DNA of 64,000 nt from Piliocolobus tephrosceles (GCF_002776525.5 NC_045446.1:69852047-69916046), one strand, 5' to 3'. Shown: positions 34,618-45,592, counted from the stretch's first letter. Notes: generated from the letters alone by a model not told the origin. Translations and numbers: made by a program.

Positions 34618-35570
34618 TTTATGTAGGGGGCCTGTAGTCTAGCCTTGAGTGCCTGAAGCCCCAGTTTCTTCTTTCTGTTCTTTGAAAAATTTCTAGACTA
34701 GTCTTATCTTTATAATTAGATGGCTACATTGGTTTCCCAAGTAGCACTAGTTGCTGGAAAGGGCTAGACAGCCCTGCAAACAAACTTAGCTATGATCCTG
34801 ACTCCCTGCCTTGCTCCAGAGGGATGATCTCCTGAGGAATCTGGACTTGCCCCTCTCTGAACACCTGGAGTCATCTAGAGCTTGGCTATGAGACAAATAG
34901 TTAACCACAATAGTCACTCTGCCAACTACTCATATTCTACTAGTAGAAATAGTAGTAATGATAATAGCTGCTATTTCTTGATCATTTACTATGTGTTAGA
35001 AATACACCAAGCTTTTTTTTTTTCATTGTTTTATTTACTACCCATGATATACATAACATTTTGGTTTCCAGTATGCTAACCAAACTCCTACCAGATCTTA
35101 TCCTTCCACAGATAGCAACTGTAAACTGTGGATAAATATAAAAACAAAAATGAAAATACAACAATGCACTAAGTTACTGAAAATGACAAAGAAATTACAA
35201 GTAGATTCTGGAGGGAAATAGCTTGGAAGAAGGTAGTAGCATGTGGTATTTTTTTTTTTCATTTTTACAGTTTTTAACCTAAAGATAGACCAAATAGGTT
35301 ATGCAGAATTAGTAAACCTATGATACAAAACCCACAGTCTTTCCAGCGTAAAGAACCAAATGACAGAGTTCAGGCTAACCACAGCCACTGAAAAATGAAG
35401 AAGGAATCCTGGAAAAGACATGGAGCTGACTTCTGTTTATAAACTCTTTCCAAGTCTCTGGCTTACCCCTGCATGTATGGGGCAGACTGGAAGTAGTTTG
35501 TATCCAAGGCTTAAAGAACACACACCAACTGTCAGTGTAAGTGTTTGCAGTGGGTGAGTCTGACCAAGTG
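34618..35570. other. No gene; weak reverse MIR at 34940-35060
   Basis: The text ctgctatttcttgatcattt, actatgtgttagaaatacac suggests the 3' part of a reverse MIR. The rest is unclassified. Confidence 0.45.
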
Positions 35571-36001
35571 TGATGGTTAGTGTTATGTATCAACTTGGCT
35601 AACCTATAGTATGCAGTTGTTTGAACAAACACTAATGTAGAGATAATGTGAAGGTATTTTGTAGATATGGTTAACATGTAAAATAGGTTCACTTTAAGTA
35701 AAGGACATTACCTTTTATGATGTGGGTGGGCTTCATGCAACTACTTGAAGATCTTAAGAGCAAAAACTGGTGTTTCCTGAAGAAGAATGAATTCTGCCTC
35801 AAGAGTGCAATATCAAATCCTGCCTGCATTTCTAGCTTCCAGCCTATCCTACAGATTTCAGATTTGACAATTCCACAATGTGTGATCCTATTCCTTAAAG
35901 TAAAACTTTTATTATAATATGTGAGTATGTGAATCCTATGTATATATCTCATATATATCCTATTGGGTATCTGAGTTCTCTGGATAACTCTGACTGAAAC
36001 A
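35571..36001 (+). mobile_element. MLT2-type ERV-L solo LTR
   Basis: Full-length LTR: tgttatgtatcaacttggct near the start, gatgtgggtgggcttcatgc, gaattctgcctcaagagtgc, atatcctattgggtatctga and ctctgactgaaaca at the end. It belongs to the same family as the interrupted LTR at 4838-5912. No internal ERV-L sequence is attached. Confidence 0.88.
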
Positions 36002-36003
36002 CA

Positions 36004-36335
36004 AAGTTAATTGCCTGCTAAAATGAAAATGCCAATACTCTTGCAGACTATAACAGAATCTAGAAGCTCCACAATATAATATTCACACTGTCCAGGATAA
36101 AATTCAAAATTACTTTATGTACCAAAAATTAGGAGATTGTGACCCAGTTGCAAGAGAAAAGATAATCAACTGAGACTGACCCTGAAATTACTCCAGTGTT
36201 GGAATGAGAAAATAAGGATTTTAAAGCAATTATTTTAACTATGCTCAATGAAGTAAAGGAAAATATGCTGTGCTGAATAAAGAGACACAAAATCTCAACA
36301 AAGAAAGACAAACTACCAAAAATAACCAAACGGAT
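36004..36335 (+). mobile_element. L1M LINE, 5' portion
   Basis: Sense L1M sequence upstream of and into ORF1: agaagctccacaatataata, ttcacactgtccaggataaa, ttatgctcaatgaagtaaa-like wording (actatgctcaatgaagtaaa). It stops where the 5' UTR of a younger L1 begins; matching L1M sequence restarts at about 43081, overlapping by roughly 25-30 consensus bases. Confidence 0.7.
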
Positions 36336-36956
36336 ATAGTCTTGTGCCCACCAGCACTCTGCCCCCATGCTAATACCACCACTAGTGTGAATTTGTGCAC
36401 AGTCACTGGCAGGGGCCCACTGACCCCCTAAGCTGTGCCACCACAGCCACTGCTGCAAATGCTGGCATGGAGAATGGCACTCAGGCATCTGCTAGCATCC
36501 TGCTACAGCACTCAGGCACCTGGCACTCAAGTATCTGCTAGCATCCTGTCACAGCCAATAAGCATGCATGCCACTGTGCTTCCACTGCTGCTGATGCTGG
36601 CACATGAGGACAAGAATGGATCCCACTGCCACTGCCCTATGAAGTGCTTTAACTAGCACCACCAATCAGAGTGTTGTGACCAGTGGTCCAAGAGCACTTT
36701 GGCCATTTCAGCACAGCATGTTCCTAACACTGAAGAGCCACAGGACAAAGGTGGGGCCCAATATTAGTCCCTCAGAGTTAGAGCACACAGTCCAGGAGTT
36801 GGGAGCTGAGCCTTGGCCCCAGAAAATCATCCAGAAATGAAGCCAGTTGACTGAACCCACCTTATACCACAATCAAACCTCCAAGGTCATCAAATAGGAT
36901 AAAAGAAAAAAATTAATATCCAAAGGACAGCAACTTCAAAGACTGAAGGAATGAAG

Positions 36957-38293
36957 ATGAGAAAGAACCAGTACAACAACTCTGATAACTCAGAAAACCA
37001 GAGTGTCTTATTTCCTCCAAATGACCAAACACTAATTCTCTAGCAAGGGTTCTTAACCAGGCTGAGATGTCTGAAATGACAGAATTAGAATTCAGAATAT
37101 GGGTAGAAATGAAGATAATCAAGATTCAGTAGAACATGGAAACCCAATCTAAAGAAGCTAAGAATCACAATAAAAGGATACGGGAGCTGACAGACAAAAT
37201 AGACAGTATAGAAAACAATATAACCAATCTGATATAGCTGAAAGACACACTACAAGAATTTTGTAATGCAACCACAAGTATTAACAGTAGAACAGACCAA
37301 GCTGAAAAAAGGCTCAAGTCTTGAAGACTGGCTATCTGAAATAAGATAGACAAGAATAAAGACAAAAACATTAAAAGGAATGAACAAAAGCTCCAAGAAA
37401 TATGGGATTATGTAAAGAGACCAAATCTATGACTCCTTGGCATCTCTGAAAGAGATGGAGAGAATGGAAGCAACTTGGAAAACGTATTTCAGGATATCAT
37501 CAATGAGAAATTCCTCAACCTAGCTAGACGGGCTAGGTTCAAATTTAGGAAATGCAGATAACTCCCACAAATACTTCACAAGAAGATCATCCCGTGACAC
37601 ATAATCATCAGATTCTCCAAGGTTGAAATGAAAGAAAGAATGCTAAAGGCCACTAGAGAGAAAAGATAGCTCACTTACAAAAGGAAGCCCATCAGACTTA
37701 ACAGCAGACCTCTTGGCAGAAACTCTAAAAGCCAGAAGAGATTGGGGGCCTGTATTCAACATTCTAATTTATTTTTATTTTGTTTATTTATTTATTTTGA
37801 GGCAGAGGCTCAGTCTGTCACCCAGGAGGATGGAGTGTAGTGGCACAATCTTGGCTCACCACAACCTTCACACCCCCAGGCTAAAGTGACTCTTGTGCCT
37901 CACTCTCCTTAGTAGCTAGGATTACTGGCATGTGCCACCATGCCTGTCTAATTTTTGTATTTTTTAGTAGAGATGAGGTTTTGCTATGTTTCCGAGGCTG
38001 GTATTGAACTCCTGGTCACAAGTGATTGCCTGCCTAAGCCTACCAAAATGCTGGAATTGCAGGCATGAGCCACTGTGCCCAGCCTTCAACATCCTTAAAG
38101 AAAAGAAATTCCAACCCAGAATTTCATATCCGGCTGAACTAAGCTTCACAAGCAAGGGAAAAATAAGAGCCTTTTCAGAGAAGCAAATACTGAGAGAATT
38201 CATTACCAACAGACCTGCCTTACAAGAGATCCTAAACAAGCACTAAACATGGAAAGGAAAGACCATTACCAGCCACTACAAAAACACATTTAA
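36957..38293 (+). pseudogene. L1 ORF1 relic (RNA-binding protein), broken by an Alu
   Basis: The likely start is the ATG at 36957 (atgagaaagaaccagtac), the usual ORF1 start of this L1 age class. The end is the TAA at 38291-38293. ORF1p normally is a coiled-coil, RRM and C-terminal-domain protein that coats L1 RNA. Here the frame has many stops and an inverted Alu at 37765-38084 splits the C-terminal domain. The text resumes at 38085 with ttcaacatccttaaagaaaa, repeating the last bases before the Alu. Confidence 0.85.
37765..38084 (-). mobile_element. Alu SINE, reverse, inside L1 ORF1
   Basis: Full-length reverse Alu with a (tttta)n-like tail on the left and ending cactgtgcccagcc. The target duplication ttcaacatyc is seen at 37755-37764 and 38085-38094 with one mismatch. 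Fairly diverged. Confidence 0.93.
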
Positions 38294-40997
38294 GTACCTA
38301 GACCGGTTACACTATATAGCAACTACCTAAATAAGTCAGCACAATAACCGGCTAGCAACACAATGGCAGGATCAAATCTACATATATCAATACTAACCTT
38401 TAAAGTAAATAGGTTAAATGTCCCAATTAAAAGGCACAGAGTAGCAAGCTGGATAAAGAAGCAAGAGCCAATGGTATGCTGTCTTCAAGAGACCAATCTC
38501 ATATGCAGTGACACCCACAGGCTCAAAATAAAGGGATAGAGAAAAATCTACCAAGCAAATGGAAACCAGAAAAAAACAGGGGTTGCAATCCTAATTTCAG
38601 ACAAAACAGACTTTAAATCAACAAAGATTAAAAAAAAAAAAACATGAAAAAGGACATTACATAATGTAAAGGACTCAATTCAACATGAAGACAGAACTAT
38701 CCTAAATATATATGCACCTATCACAGAAGCACTCAAGTTTATAAAACAAGTTTCTAAAGACCTTCAAAAAGACTTAGACTCCCACACAGTAACAGTGGGA
38801 GACTTCAATACCATACTGACAGTATTAGACAGATCACTGATCACTGAAGCAGAAGATTAATGAAGATACTCAGGACCTGAACTCAATAGTAGACCAAATG
38901 GAACTGATACATATCTACAGAACCATTTACCCCCAAACAACTGGATATACATTCTTTGCATTGCCACATGCCAAATATTCTCTAAGACTGACCACACAAT
39001 TAGACATAAAACAATCCTCAGCAAATGCAAAAGAACTAAAATCATGCCAACCACTCTTTGAATCACAGTGCAATAAAAACAGTATTCAAGACTAAGACTA
39101 AGAAAATTGCTCAAAACCATATGATTACATAAAAATTAAATGAATTGCTCCTGAATGACTTTTGGGTAAATAATGAAACAATGGTAGCAATTAAGAAGTT
39201 CTTTGAAGCGAATGAGGAAAAAGATACAACATGTAAGAATCGCTGCAATACAGCTAAGCCAGCGTGAAGAGGGAAACTTATAGCACTAAATGCCCACATC
39301 AGAAAGTTAGAAAGATCTCAAATAAAAAACCTAATATCACAACTAAAAGAAGTAGAGAAGCAAGAGCAAACCAAAGCTAATGGAAGAAAAAAAAAAAAAA
39401 AAAAACCAAAATCAGAGCTGAACTGAAGGAAACCGAGACACACACAAGAAATTCAAAATATCAATGAATCCAGGAGCTGGTCTTTTGATACAGTAAGAAG
39501 ATACATAAAACTAGATAGACTAATAAGAGAATAGAGATGATCCAAATACACATGATTAAAAATGACAGAGTGAATAGTACAACTGACCCCACAGAAATAC
39601 AAATAACCATCAGAGACTATTATGAACACCAGTATAGGCTCAAAGTAGAAAATCTAGAAGAAATAGATAAATTCTGGGACATATACACCCTCCCAAGACT
39701 GAACCAGGAAGAAACTGAATCCCTAAACAGACCAATGATGAATTCCAAAATTGAATTAGTAATTTAAAAAAAGCCAGAAAAAGCCCAGGACCAGAAGGAT
39801 TCACAGCTGAATTCTACCAGATGTATAAAGAAAAGCTGGTACCATTCCTACTTAAACTATTCCAAAAAACCAAGGAGGTGGAACTCCTATTCAACTCATT
39901 CTATAAGGCCAGCACCATCCCAATATCAACACCTGGCAGAAACAACTCAACAATTACAAAACTTCAGGTCAATATACTTGATGAACATTGATGCAAAAAT
40001 CTTTAACAAAATACTAGTAAACTGACTCCAGCACTCCATCAAAAAGCTAATCCATCATGATCAAGTAGGCTTTATCATTGGGATGCAAGGTTGGTTAAAC
40101 CTACACAAATGAATAAATGTGATTCATCACATAAAGACAGCTAGAGACAAAAATTACATGATCGTTTCAATAGATACAGAAAAGGCTTTCAAAAAATACA
40201 ACATCCCTTTATGTTGAAAGCTGTTAACAAGCCAGGTATTGAAAGAACCGACCTCAAACTAATATAAGTCACCTATGACAAACCCACAACCAACATCATA
40301 CTAAATGAGCAAAAGCTGGAAACAGTCCCCTTGAACACTGGCACATGACAAGGATGCCCTCTTTCACCACTCCTATTCAACATAGGAGTTTTATTGGAAG
40401 TCCTGGCCAGAGCAATTTGGCAAGAGAAAGAGATAAAGGCATACAAATAGGAAGAGAGGAAGTCAAACTATCCCTGCTTGTAGATGACATGATCCTTCAC
40501 CTAGAAAACCCCATAATCTTGGCCCCAAAGCTTCTTAAACTGATAAACAATTTCAGCAATGTTTCAGGATACAAAATCAATGTATGAAAATTACTAGCAT
40601 TTTTATACACAAACAACAGTCAAGACAAGAGCCAAATCAGGAATGCAATCCCATTCACAATTGGCACAAAAAAGTAAAATACCTAGGTATATAGCTAACA
40701 AGGGAGGTGAGAGATCTCTACAATGAGAATTACAAAACACTGCTGAAAGAAATCCAAGATGACACAACAAATGGAAAAACATTCCATGCTCATAAATAGG
40801 AAGAAACAGTATCACTAAAATGGCCACACTGCCCAAAGCAATCTACAGATTAAATGTGATTCCTACCAAACTACCAACGACATTCTTCATAGAACTAGCA
40901 AAAAACCATTCTAGTTTCATATGGAGGCAAAGAAAGGACCCAAATAGCAAAGGCAATCCTAAGTAAAAAGAGCAGGAGGAAAAAAAAAAAAAATCAA

Positions 40998-41223
40998 AGC
41001 AGAGGCATCATGCTTCCTGACTTTATACTATAGGGCTACAGTAACCAGAACAGGATGGTACTGATACAGAAACAGACATATAGACCAATGGAACAGAATA
41101 GAGAGCCCAGACATAAGGCCACACATCTACAACCATCTGATCTTCTACGAAGCTGACAAAAGCAACGTGGAAAGGACTCCCTATTTAATAAATGGTGCTG
41201 GGATAATTGGCTAGCCACATGCA
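40998..41223 (+). repeat. Inverted duplication, source arm inside L1 ORF2
   Basis: The complement of this 226-bp stretch occurs at 43277-43503 with about 12 differences. Both copies share private changes relative to general L1 wording, notably cttctacgaagctgac and the shortened agcaaygtggaaag. Here it sits in its natural place within ORF2. Confidence 0.9.
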
Positions 41224-41285
41224 CAAGACTGAAACCAGACCCCTTCCTTACACTGTATAGCAAAATCAATACAAGATGGATTAAG

Positions 41286-41460
41286 GATGTTAAACAAAAA
41301 ACTACAAAAACCCTGAGGACTCTGTGTGCAATATCACTTTTGACATAGGACTTGGCAAATGTTTCATGATGAGATGTTAAACAAAAAACTACAAAAACCC
41401 TGGAGGACTCTGTATGCAATATCATTTTTGACGTAGGACTTGGCATATGTTTCATGATGA
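41286..41460 (+). repeat. 87-88-bp tandem duplication within L1 ORF2
   Basis: Two units, 41286-41372 and 41373-41460, both begin gatgttaaacaaaaaac and end in gtttcatgat, with a few substitutions. A third partial start (gatgttaaa) follows at 41462. L1 normally has this stretch once. Confidence 0.95.
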
Positions 41461-41479
41461 AGATGTTAAAAGCAGTCCA

Positions 41480-41630
41480 GGCTGGGCGCGGTGGCTCAAG
41501 CCTGTAATCCCAGCACTTTGGGGGGCCGAGGCGGGCAGATCACGAGGTCAGGAGATCGAGACCATCCTGGCTAACATGGTGAAACCCCGTCTCTACTAAA
41601 AAAATACAAAAAAAAAAAAAAAAAAAAAAA
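41480..41630 (+). mobile_element. AluY left monomer only, with own A-tail
   Basis: It begins ggctgggcgcggtggctcaa, keeps AluY-type ggagatcgagaccatcctgg, and stops after ctctactaaaaaaatac in a pure A-run; the right monomer is absent. A 12-bp duplication aaaagcagtcca at 41468-41479 and 41627-41638 flanks it, preceded by gatgtt, so the nick site reads TT/AAAA. The intact target duplication shows the RNA was already short when integrated, rather than deleted later. Confidence 0.95.
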
Positions 41631-41957
41631 GCAGTCCAAACAAAAGCCAAAATTGACAAATGATATCTCATTAAAGTAAATGAGTTCTACACAGCAAGAG
41701 AAACTATCAACAGAGTAAATAGACAATCTACAAAATGGGAGAAAATGTTTGCAAACTATGCATCTGACAAAGATCTAATATCCAGCATCTATAAGAAGCT
41801 TAAACAAATTTACAAGAATAAAACAACCCCATTACAAAGTGGGCAAAGGACATGAACAGACACTTTTCAAAAGAAAACATACATATAGCCAACAAGCATA
41901 TGAAAAAAACTCAACATCATTGATCATGAGAGAAATGCAAATAAAGACTGTCATGAG

Positions 41958-42150
41958 ATACCATCTCACATCTTTTTAATAATAGCCATTCTGACCATGA
42001 GATGGTGATTATTAAACATTCATTTTTTAATTGACATTTTAAATATCAAATTAAAAATTTATTTCTATTAAAACTTTATTAAATTTATTAATTAAATATT
42101 TATTATTTTTAATAATAGCCATCTCAGAGACATAATGGCTATTATTAAAA
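41958..42150. repeat. Fold-back insertion with inverted copies in L1 ORF2
   Basis: The word ttttaataatagccat appears at 41974-41989 and 42107-42122, and its complement atggctattattaaaa at 42135-42150. The last is the normal L1 orientation; the other two are extra inverted copies. The accatctca at 41960-41968 likewise has its complement tgagatggt at 41997-42005. Between them lies about 100 bp of very AT-rich sequence not found in L1. Confidence 0.85.
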
Positions 42151-42815
42151 TGTCAAAAAATGACAGATGCTAGTGAGGTTGCAGTGAAAATGAAATGCTT
42201 ACACACTGTTGATGGGAGTGTAGATTAGTTTAACCATTGTGGAAAGCAGTGTGGTGATTCCTCAAAGAGCTGAAACAAAACTACCATTTGACACAGGAAT
42301 CCCATTACTGGGTATATACCCAAAAGAACATAAAGCATTCTATCATTAAAATAGATGCAAGCACTATCACACTTCAGCACTACTCACAATAGCATAGACA
42401 TGGAATCAATGTAAATGCCTATCAATGGCAGACTGGATAAAGAAAATGTGGTACATATACATAGAATCCTATGCAGCCATAAAAAAGAATGAGATAATGT
42501 CCTTTACAGGGGTATGGATGGAGCTTGAGGCCATTGTCCTTAACAAACTAACATATGAACAGAAAACCAAATACCATATGTTCTCACTCATGAATGGGAG
42601 CTAAAGGATGAGAACAAATGGACACGAGGGGAACAGATGCTGGGGCCTACCTGAGGGTGAAGGGTGGAAGGAGGGACAGAAGCAGAAAAAATTACTATTG
42701 AGTACTAAGATTAGTACTGAGGAAATAATCTATGCAAAAAACCTCTGTGACATAAGTTTACCTATGTAACAAACCTGCACATGTACCCCTGAACCTAAAA
42801 GTTTATTTAAAAAGT

Positions 42816-43030
42816 GATGTGAAATTTGATGGTGGTAATGGTTGTACAACTCAGTGAATGTGCTAAAACACTATTGAATTGTGTGCTTAAAAGGGGAATC
42901 TTATGGTATGTGAATTATATGTCAGTATAACCGTAATTAAAAAAAATCATCAACTGTCTCAAAAAAATAAAAATAAAACCTAAAATATTCAAAAGAAATA
43001 ATGTGGACCTCTAGGATGTGCCTGCAAAAA

Positions 43031-43080
<50 letters not shown>
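42816..43080 (+). other. Non-L1PB tail with older L1M 3' end and A47 run
   Basis: After the L1PB-like 3' end comes text typical of an L1M 3' UTR (ttgatggtggtaatggttgt, tattgaattgtgtgcttaaa), then two AATAAA hexamers at 42966-42977, and finally 47 consecutive A at 43034-43080. L1M ORF1-like sequence starts directly after. The arrangement may be a 3' transduction; alternatively it is a separate older insertion. Confidence 0.6.
43034..43080 (+). repeat. A47 homopolymer
   Basis: Forty-seven uninterrupted A residues, the longest homopolymer in the window. Its purity suggests either a retrotransposition tail or secondary expansion. Confidence 0.97.
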
Positions 43081-43083
<3 letters not shown>

Positions 43084-43276
43084 GAAAATCCTGTAAAAAT
43101 GAAAAGAACAAAATGAAAATGATCAAATTGAAGAGCATAATATGTGCAATAACTATTCACTGGATGCACTTAACAGCAGAACGAAGATAATGGAGGAAAC
43201 TATCTATAGATATTATGCAAACTAAAGAGGGGAGAGTAAAAATATTGTTGAAGAAGTGAGAGGAGACTCGAGGAAC

Positions 43277-43503
43277 TGCATGTGACTAGCCAGTTACCCC
43301 AGCACCATTTATTAAATAAGGAGCCCTTTCCACATTGCTTTTGTCAGCTTCGTAGAAGATCAGATGGTTGTAGATGTGTGGCCTTATGTCTGGGCTCTCT
43401 ATTCTGTTCCATTGGTCTATATGTCTGCTTTTGTATCAGTACCATGCTGTTCTGGTTACTGTAACCCTATAGTATAAAGTCAGGAAGTGTGATGCCTCTG
43501 CTC
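43277..43503 (-). repeat. Inverted duplicate of L1 ORF2 segment, inserted in L1M
   Basis: Complement of 40998-41223. It interrupts L1M text (gagactcgaggaac to aagtcccggaaaac). It has no A-tail and no target duplication, so it is not a retrotransposition product. An open frame through it mirrors the antisense frame of the source arm. Confidence 0.9.
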
Positions 43504-43937
43504 AAGTCCCGGAAAACAACAAAAGTTCTCCTGGACATTCAGAAGAAGGTGAAAGAAACACGGAATAAAAATTATTGAAAGGATTAGTGGTTAAAATTTC
43601 CCAAACTTTGGAGAAGACATAAATTTACAAATTCAAGAATTCAGAGAATGCCAAGCAGGATAGATATAAAGAAATTCACATCCAGGGAAATCATAGTCAA
43701 ATTACTAAAAACCAAAAATAAAGAGAAACCTTTAAAACACTCAGAGAGAAATGATACATTACATAAAGGGGAATAATAACTCACAATCTTCTGATTTCTT
43801 ATCAGTAAATATGGAGTGCAGAGAGTGGTGCAATTATCTTTAAAGTGTTAAAAAAAAAAGTACCCAGAATAAAAATAACCAATGATATTTTCATTCAAGA
43901 ATGAAAAGTGAAAATAAAGATATCTTACAACAAAATA

Positions 43938-44095
43938 GGCCAGGCACAGTGGCTCATGTCTGTAATCCCAGCACTTTGGCAGACCAAGGCAGGAGGATTG
44001 CTTGAGCCTAGAACTTTGAGGCTACAGTGAGCTATGATTGCACCACTGCATTCCAGCCTGGGTGACAGAGCGAGACCCCATCTCAAATAAAAGAA
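43938..44095 (+). mobile_element. Alu monomer (FRAM-like) or deleted AluJ
   Basis: It starts ggccaggcacagtggctcat and passes directly into right-arm-type text (gaggattgcttgagcc, gctacagtgagctatgattg), ending ccccatctcaaataaaag: about 158 bp. That layout suits a fossil free right monomer; a dimer with an internal deletion is the alternative. A C9 run follows at 44096-44104. Confidence 0.8.
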
Positions 44096-44885
44096 CCCCC
44101 CCCCACAACAATTAAACAAAAAAGATCAAATAAAACCAACATAATTTATTGTCAGAAGATCTACATGACATGAAATAATGAAGTGTTTCAGATTCAAGAA
44201 AAATGATACCAGATAGAAACATCTGTTCTTAGGAAGGAATAAAAGGCATTGGAAATTGTAAGAATCTGGATAAGCATAACATACTAGATTTTCTTAATTT
44301 AAAATAAAGCACAAATTGTAGCATTGTCTTAGGACTGCAATATTTTCAGTTATTATATTATGGCAGCTATAACATAAGGTAAGGGGTGATAAATGAGTAT
44401 ATGGGGTTACAAGGTTTCTACATTTTATGGTGTGTTACGCTATTAACTCTAAGTAGACAGAAAAGTTAAGGACATAAATTGTAATACCCAGAGCAATCAC
44501 TAAAAGAAAGAAAGAAAAAGAAAATAACGCAAAGAGAAAGAACTAAAAAACCAAAAGATAAAATCAATAGAATTCTAAAAATTATTTTAAAAACTAGACA
44601 GTAAAGAACAAAGAAAGAAGCAAAAACAGAGGAGACAAACAGCAAACAAACTAAACTAGTAGACCTGAATTCAACCACGACAACAGTTACAATAAATATG
44701 AATGGACTAAATACTTTAATTAAAACCCAGAAATTAACAGAATTGATTTTTTTAAAAAAGCAAGAAGCAAAGCAACTATATCCTTTCTAAAAGAAATGTC
44801 TGAAAGTTATAAGTGGGTGGAGAAAGATAACCACATAAACAGTAAACATAAACAGTTGGATTTGCTGATTTTATAGCAAACAGAT

Positions 44886-45592
44886 TGCTGCTTTTGCCAG
44901 TTATCAATTTTATTGTTTCCTAGCTCCAAATTCATCCTCCTTTGGCCTTCTTTATGGTGCTGGAGGTGCTTTAAATATTTCACCATTGCCACCTTTGTTA
45001 CATTTTGTCAGTAGAGGGCGCTGCAGGGACACGGTAGGAGGAAAGGGCTTTCGGGTTTGGTGTGCTTTTCTTTCTCCCAGGCATGAGTGGCGGGCAGTGT
45101 GTGTGCAGGACATCCAGTGGTGCTCCCTTCCCATTGACTTTTAGTGGCACCTTTCTGGGCAGCTTTCTAGCCAGTTTGCACCAGGTGACATTCCAACGAC
45201 TCTTTCGGGTGCCTCAGTAGGTGCCTTTCCAGTGAGTTCCAGCGACACCTCAGTGAGTAGTTTCCTAGTGAATTTTGTCAGGACCCTGCTGTGCTGCCAC
45301 CTCCAGTTTGTGGCACCTCCATGAACTTCTCTGCCATCCAATGTGCCAAACTCACATTTCCAACCAGGTCTGAGTCTCATGCTTCTGGCCCTGTTCAAAA
45401 TGTGTTTCTTCCTTAGGTACTGTTCCTCGGCCCCAGAGGTAGAAGCTGCTCCCTGTAGCTGCCATTCATCATTCATGGTAGAGCATGCTCTGCTCCTTAG
45501 TAATTAATCCCCTGTTACTATCGAACAATTCCTGATATTAAATTTGCCCTGTTCAACTTCTGTGTGATTTCTGGACCTTGATTGATATAGAT
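44886..45592 (+). mobile_element. Unassigned LTR-like element inside L1M
   Basis: About 700 bp of GC-richer, non-L1 sequence splits L1M ORF2. It starts near tgctgcttttgccagttatc and ends with tctgtgtgatttctggacct, the kind of wording found at 3' ends of LTRs. L1M text resumes at 45593 with atctcaagacaaagagctta. It carries many repeats of ccagtgagt / tagtggcac-like words. I could not name the family. Two antisense frames of 60 and 111 codons have no domain. Confidence 0.55.
45008..45023 (+). promoter_or_regulatory. CTCF-like motif
   Basis: The string tcagtagagggcgctg agrees with the core CTCF consensus CCASYAGRKGGCRS at all but the first base. It lies in the LTR-like element. Binding is inferred from the motif alone. 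Confidence 0.5.

Larger units (their letters stand above)
38363..42604 (+). pseudogene. L1 ORF2 relic (endonuclease / reverse transcriptase)
   Basis: The start corresponds to the ATG at 38363 (atggcaggatcaaatc) and the end to the TAA at 42602-42604. ORF2p normally has an apurinic-type endonuclease, a reverse transcriptase and a cysteine-rich tail. At 40477-40488 the RT active-site box reads Leu-Val-Asp-Asp instead of the usual Phe-Ala-Asp-Asp; both aspartates survive. The frame is broken by stops, an A-run insertion near 38629 and another near 40981, an 87-bp tandem duplication, a half-Alu and a fold-back insertion near 41970-42150. Confidence 0.88.
36336..42815 (+). mobile_element. Near full-length L1PB/L1MA-like LINE
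   Basis: About 6.5 kb in sense orientation: a GC-richer 5' UTR part (from about 36336, cttgtgcccaccagcactct), an ORF1 relic, an ORF2 relic, and a 3' UTR ending in acctatgtaacaaacctgca and acccctgaacctaaaagttt. Alus are inserted in ORF1 and ORF2, and several local duplications break ORF2. Stops and frameshifts are abundant, so the element is dead. Its wording is older than the minus-strand L1PA at 48895-55038. Confidence 0.85.

Noticed and set aside
41036..41455. 139-codon reverse open frame containing a repeated protein segment
   Set aside because: It is the antisense of L1 ORF2, and its internal repeat is just the 87-bp tandem duplication. Not a gene.
43282..43464. Open frame matching the above on the plus strand
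   Set aside because: It is the same antisense L1 text carried by the inverted duplicate at 43277-43503.
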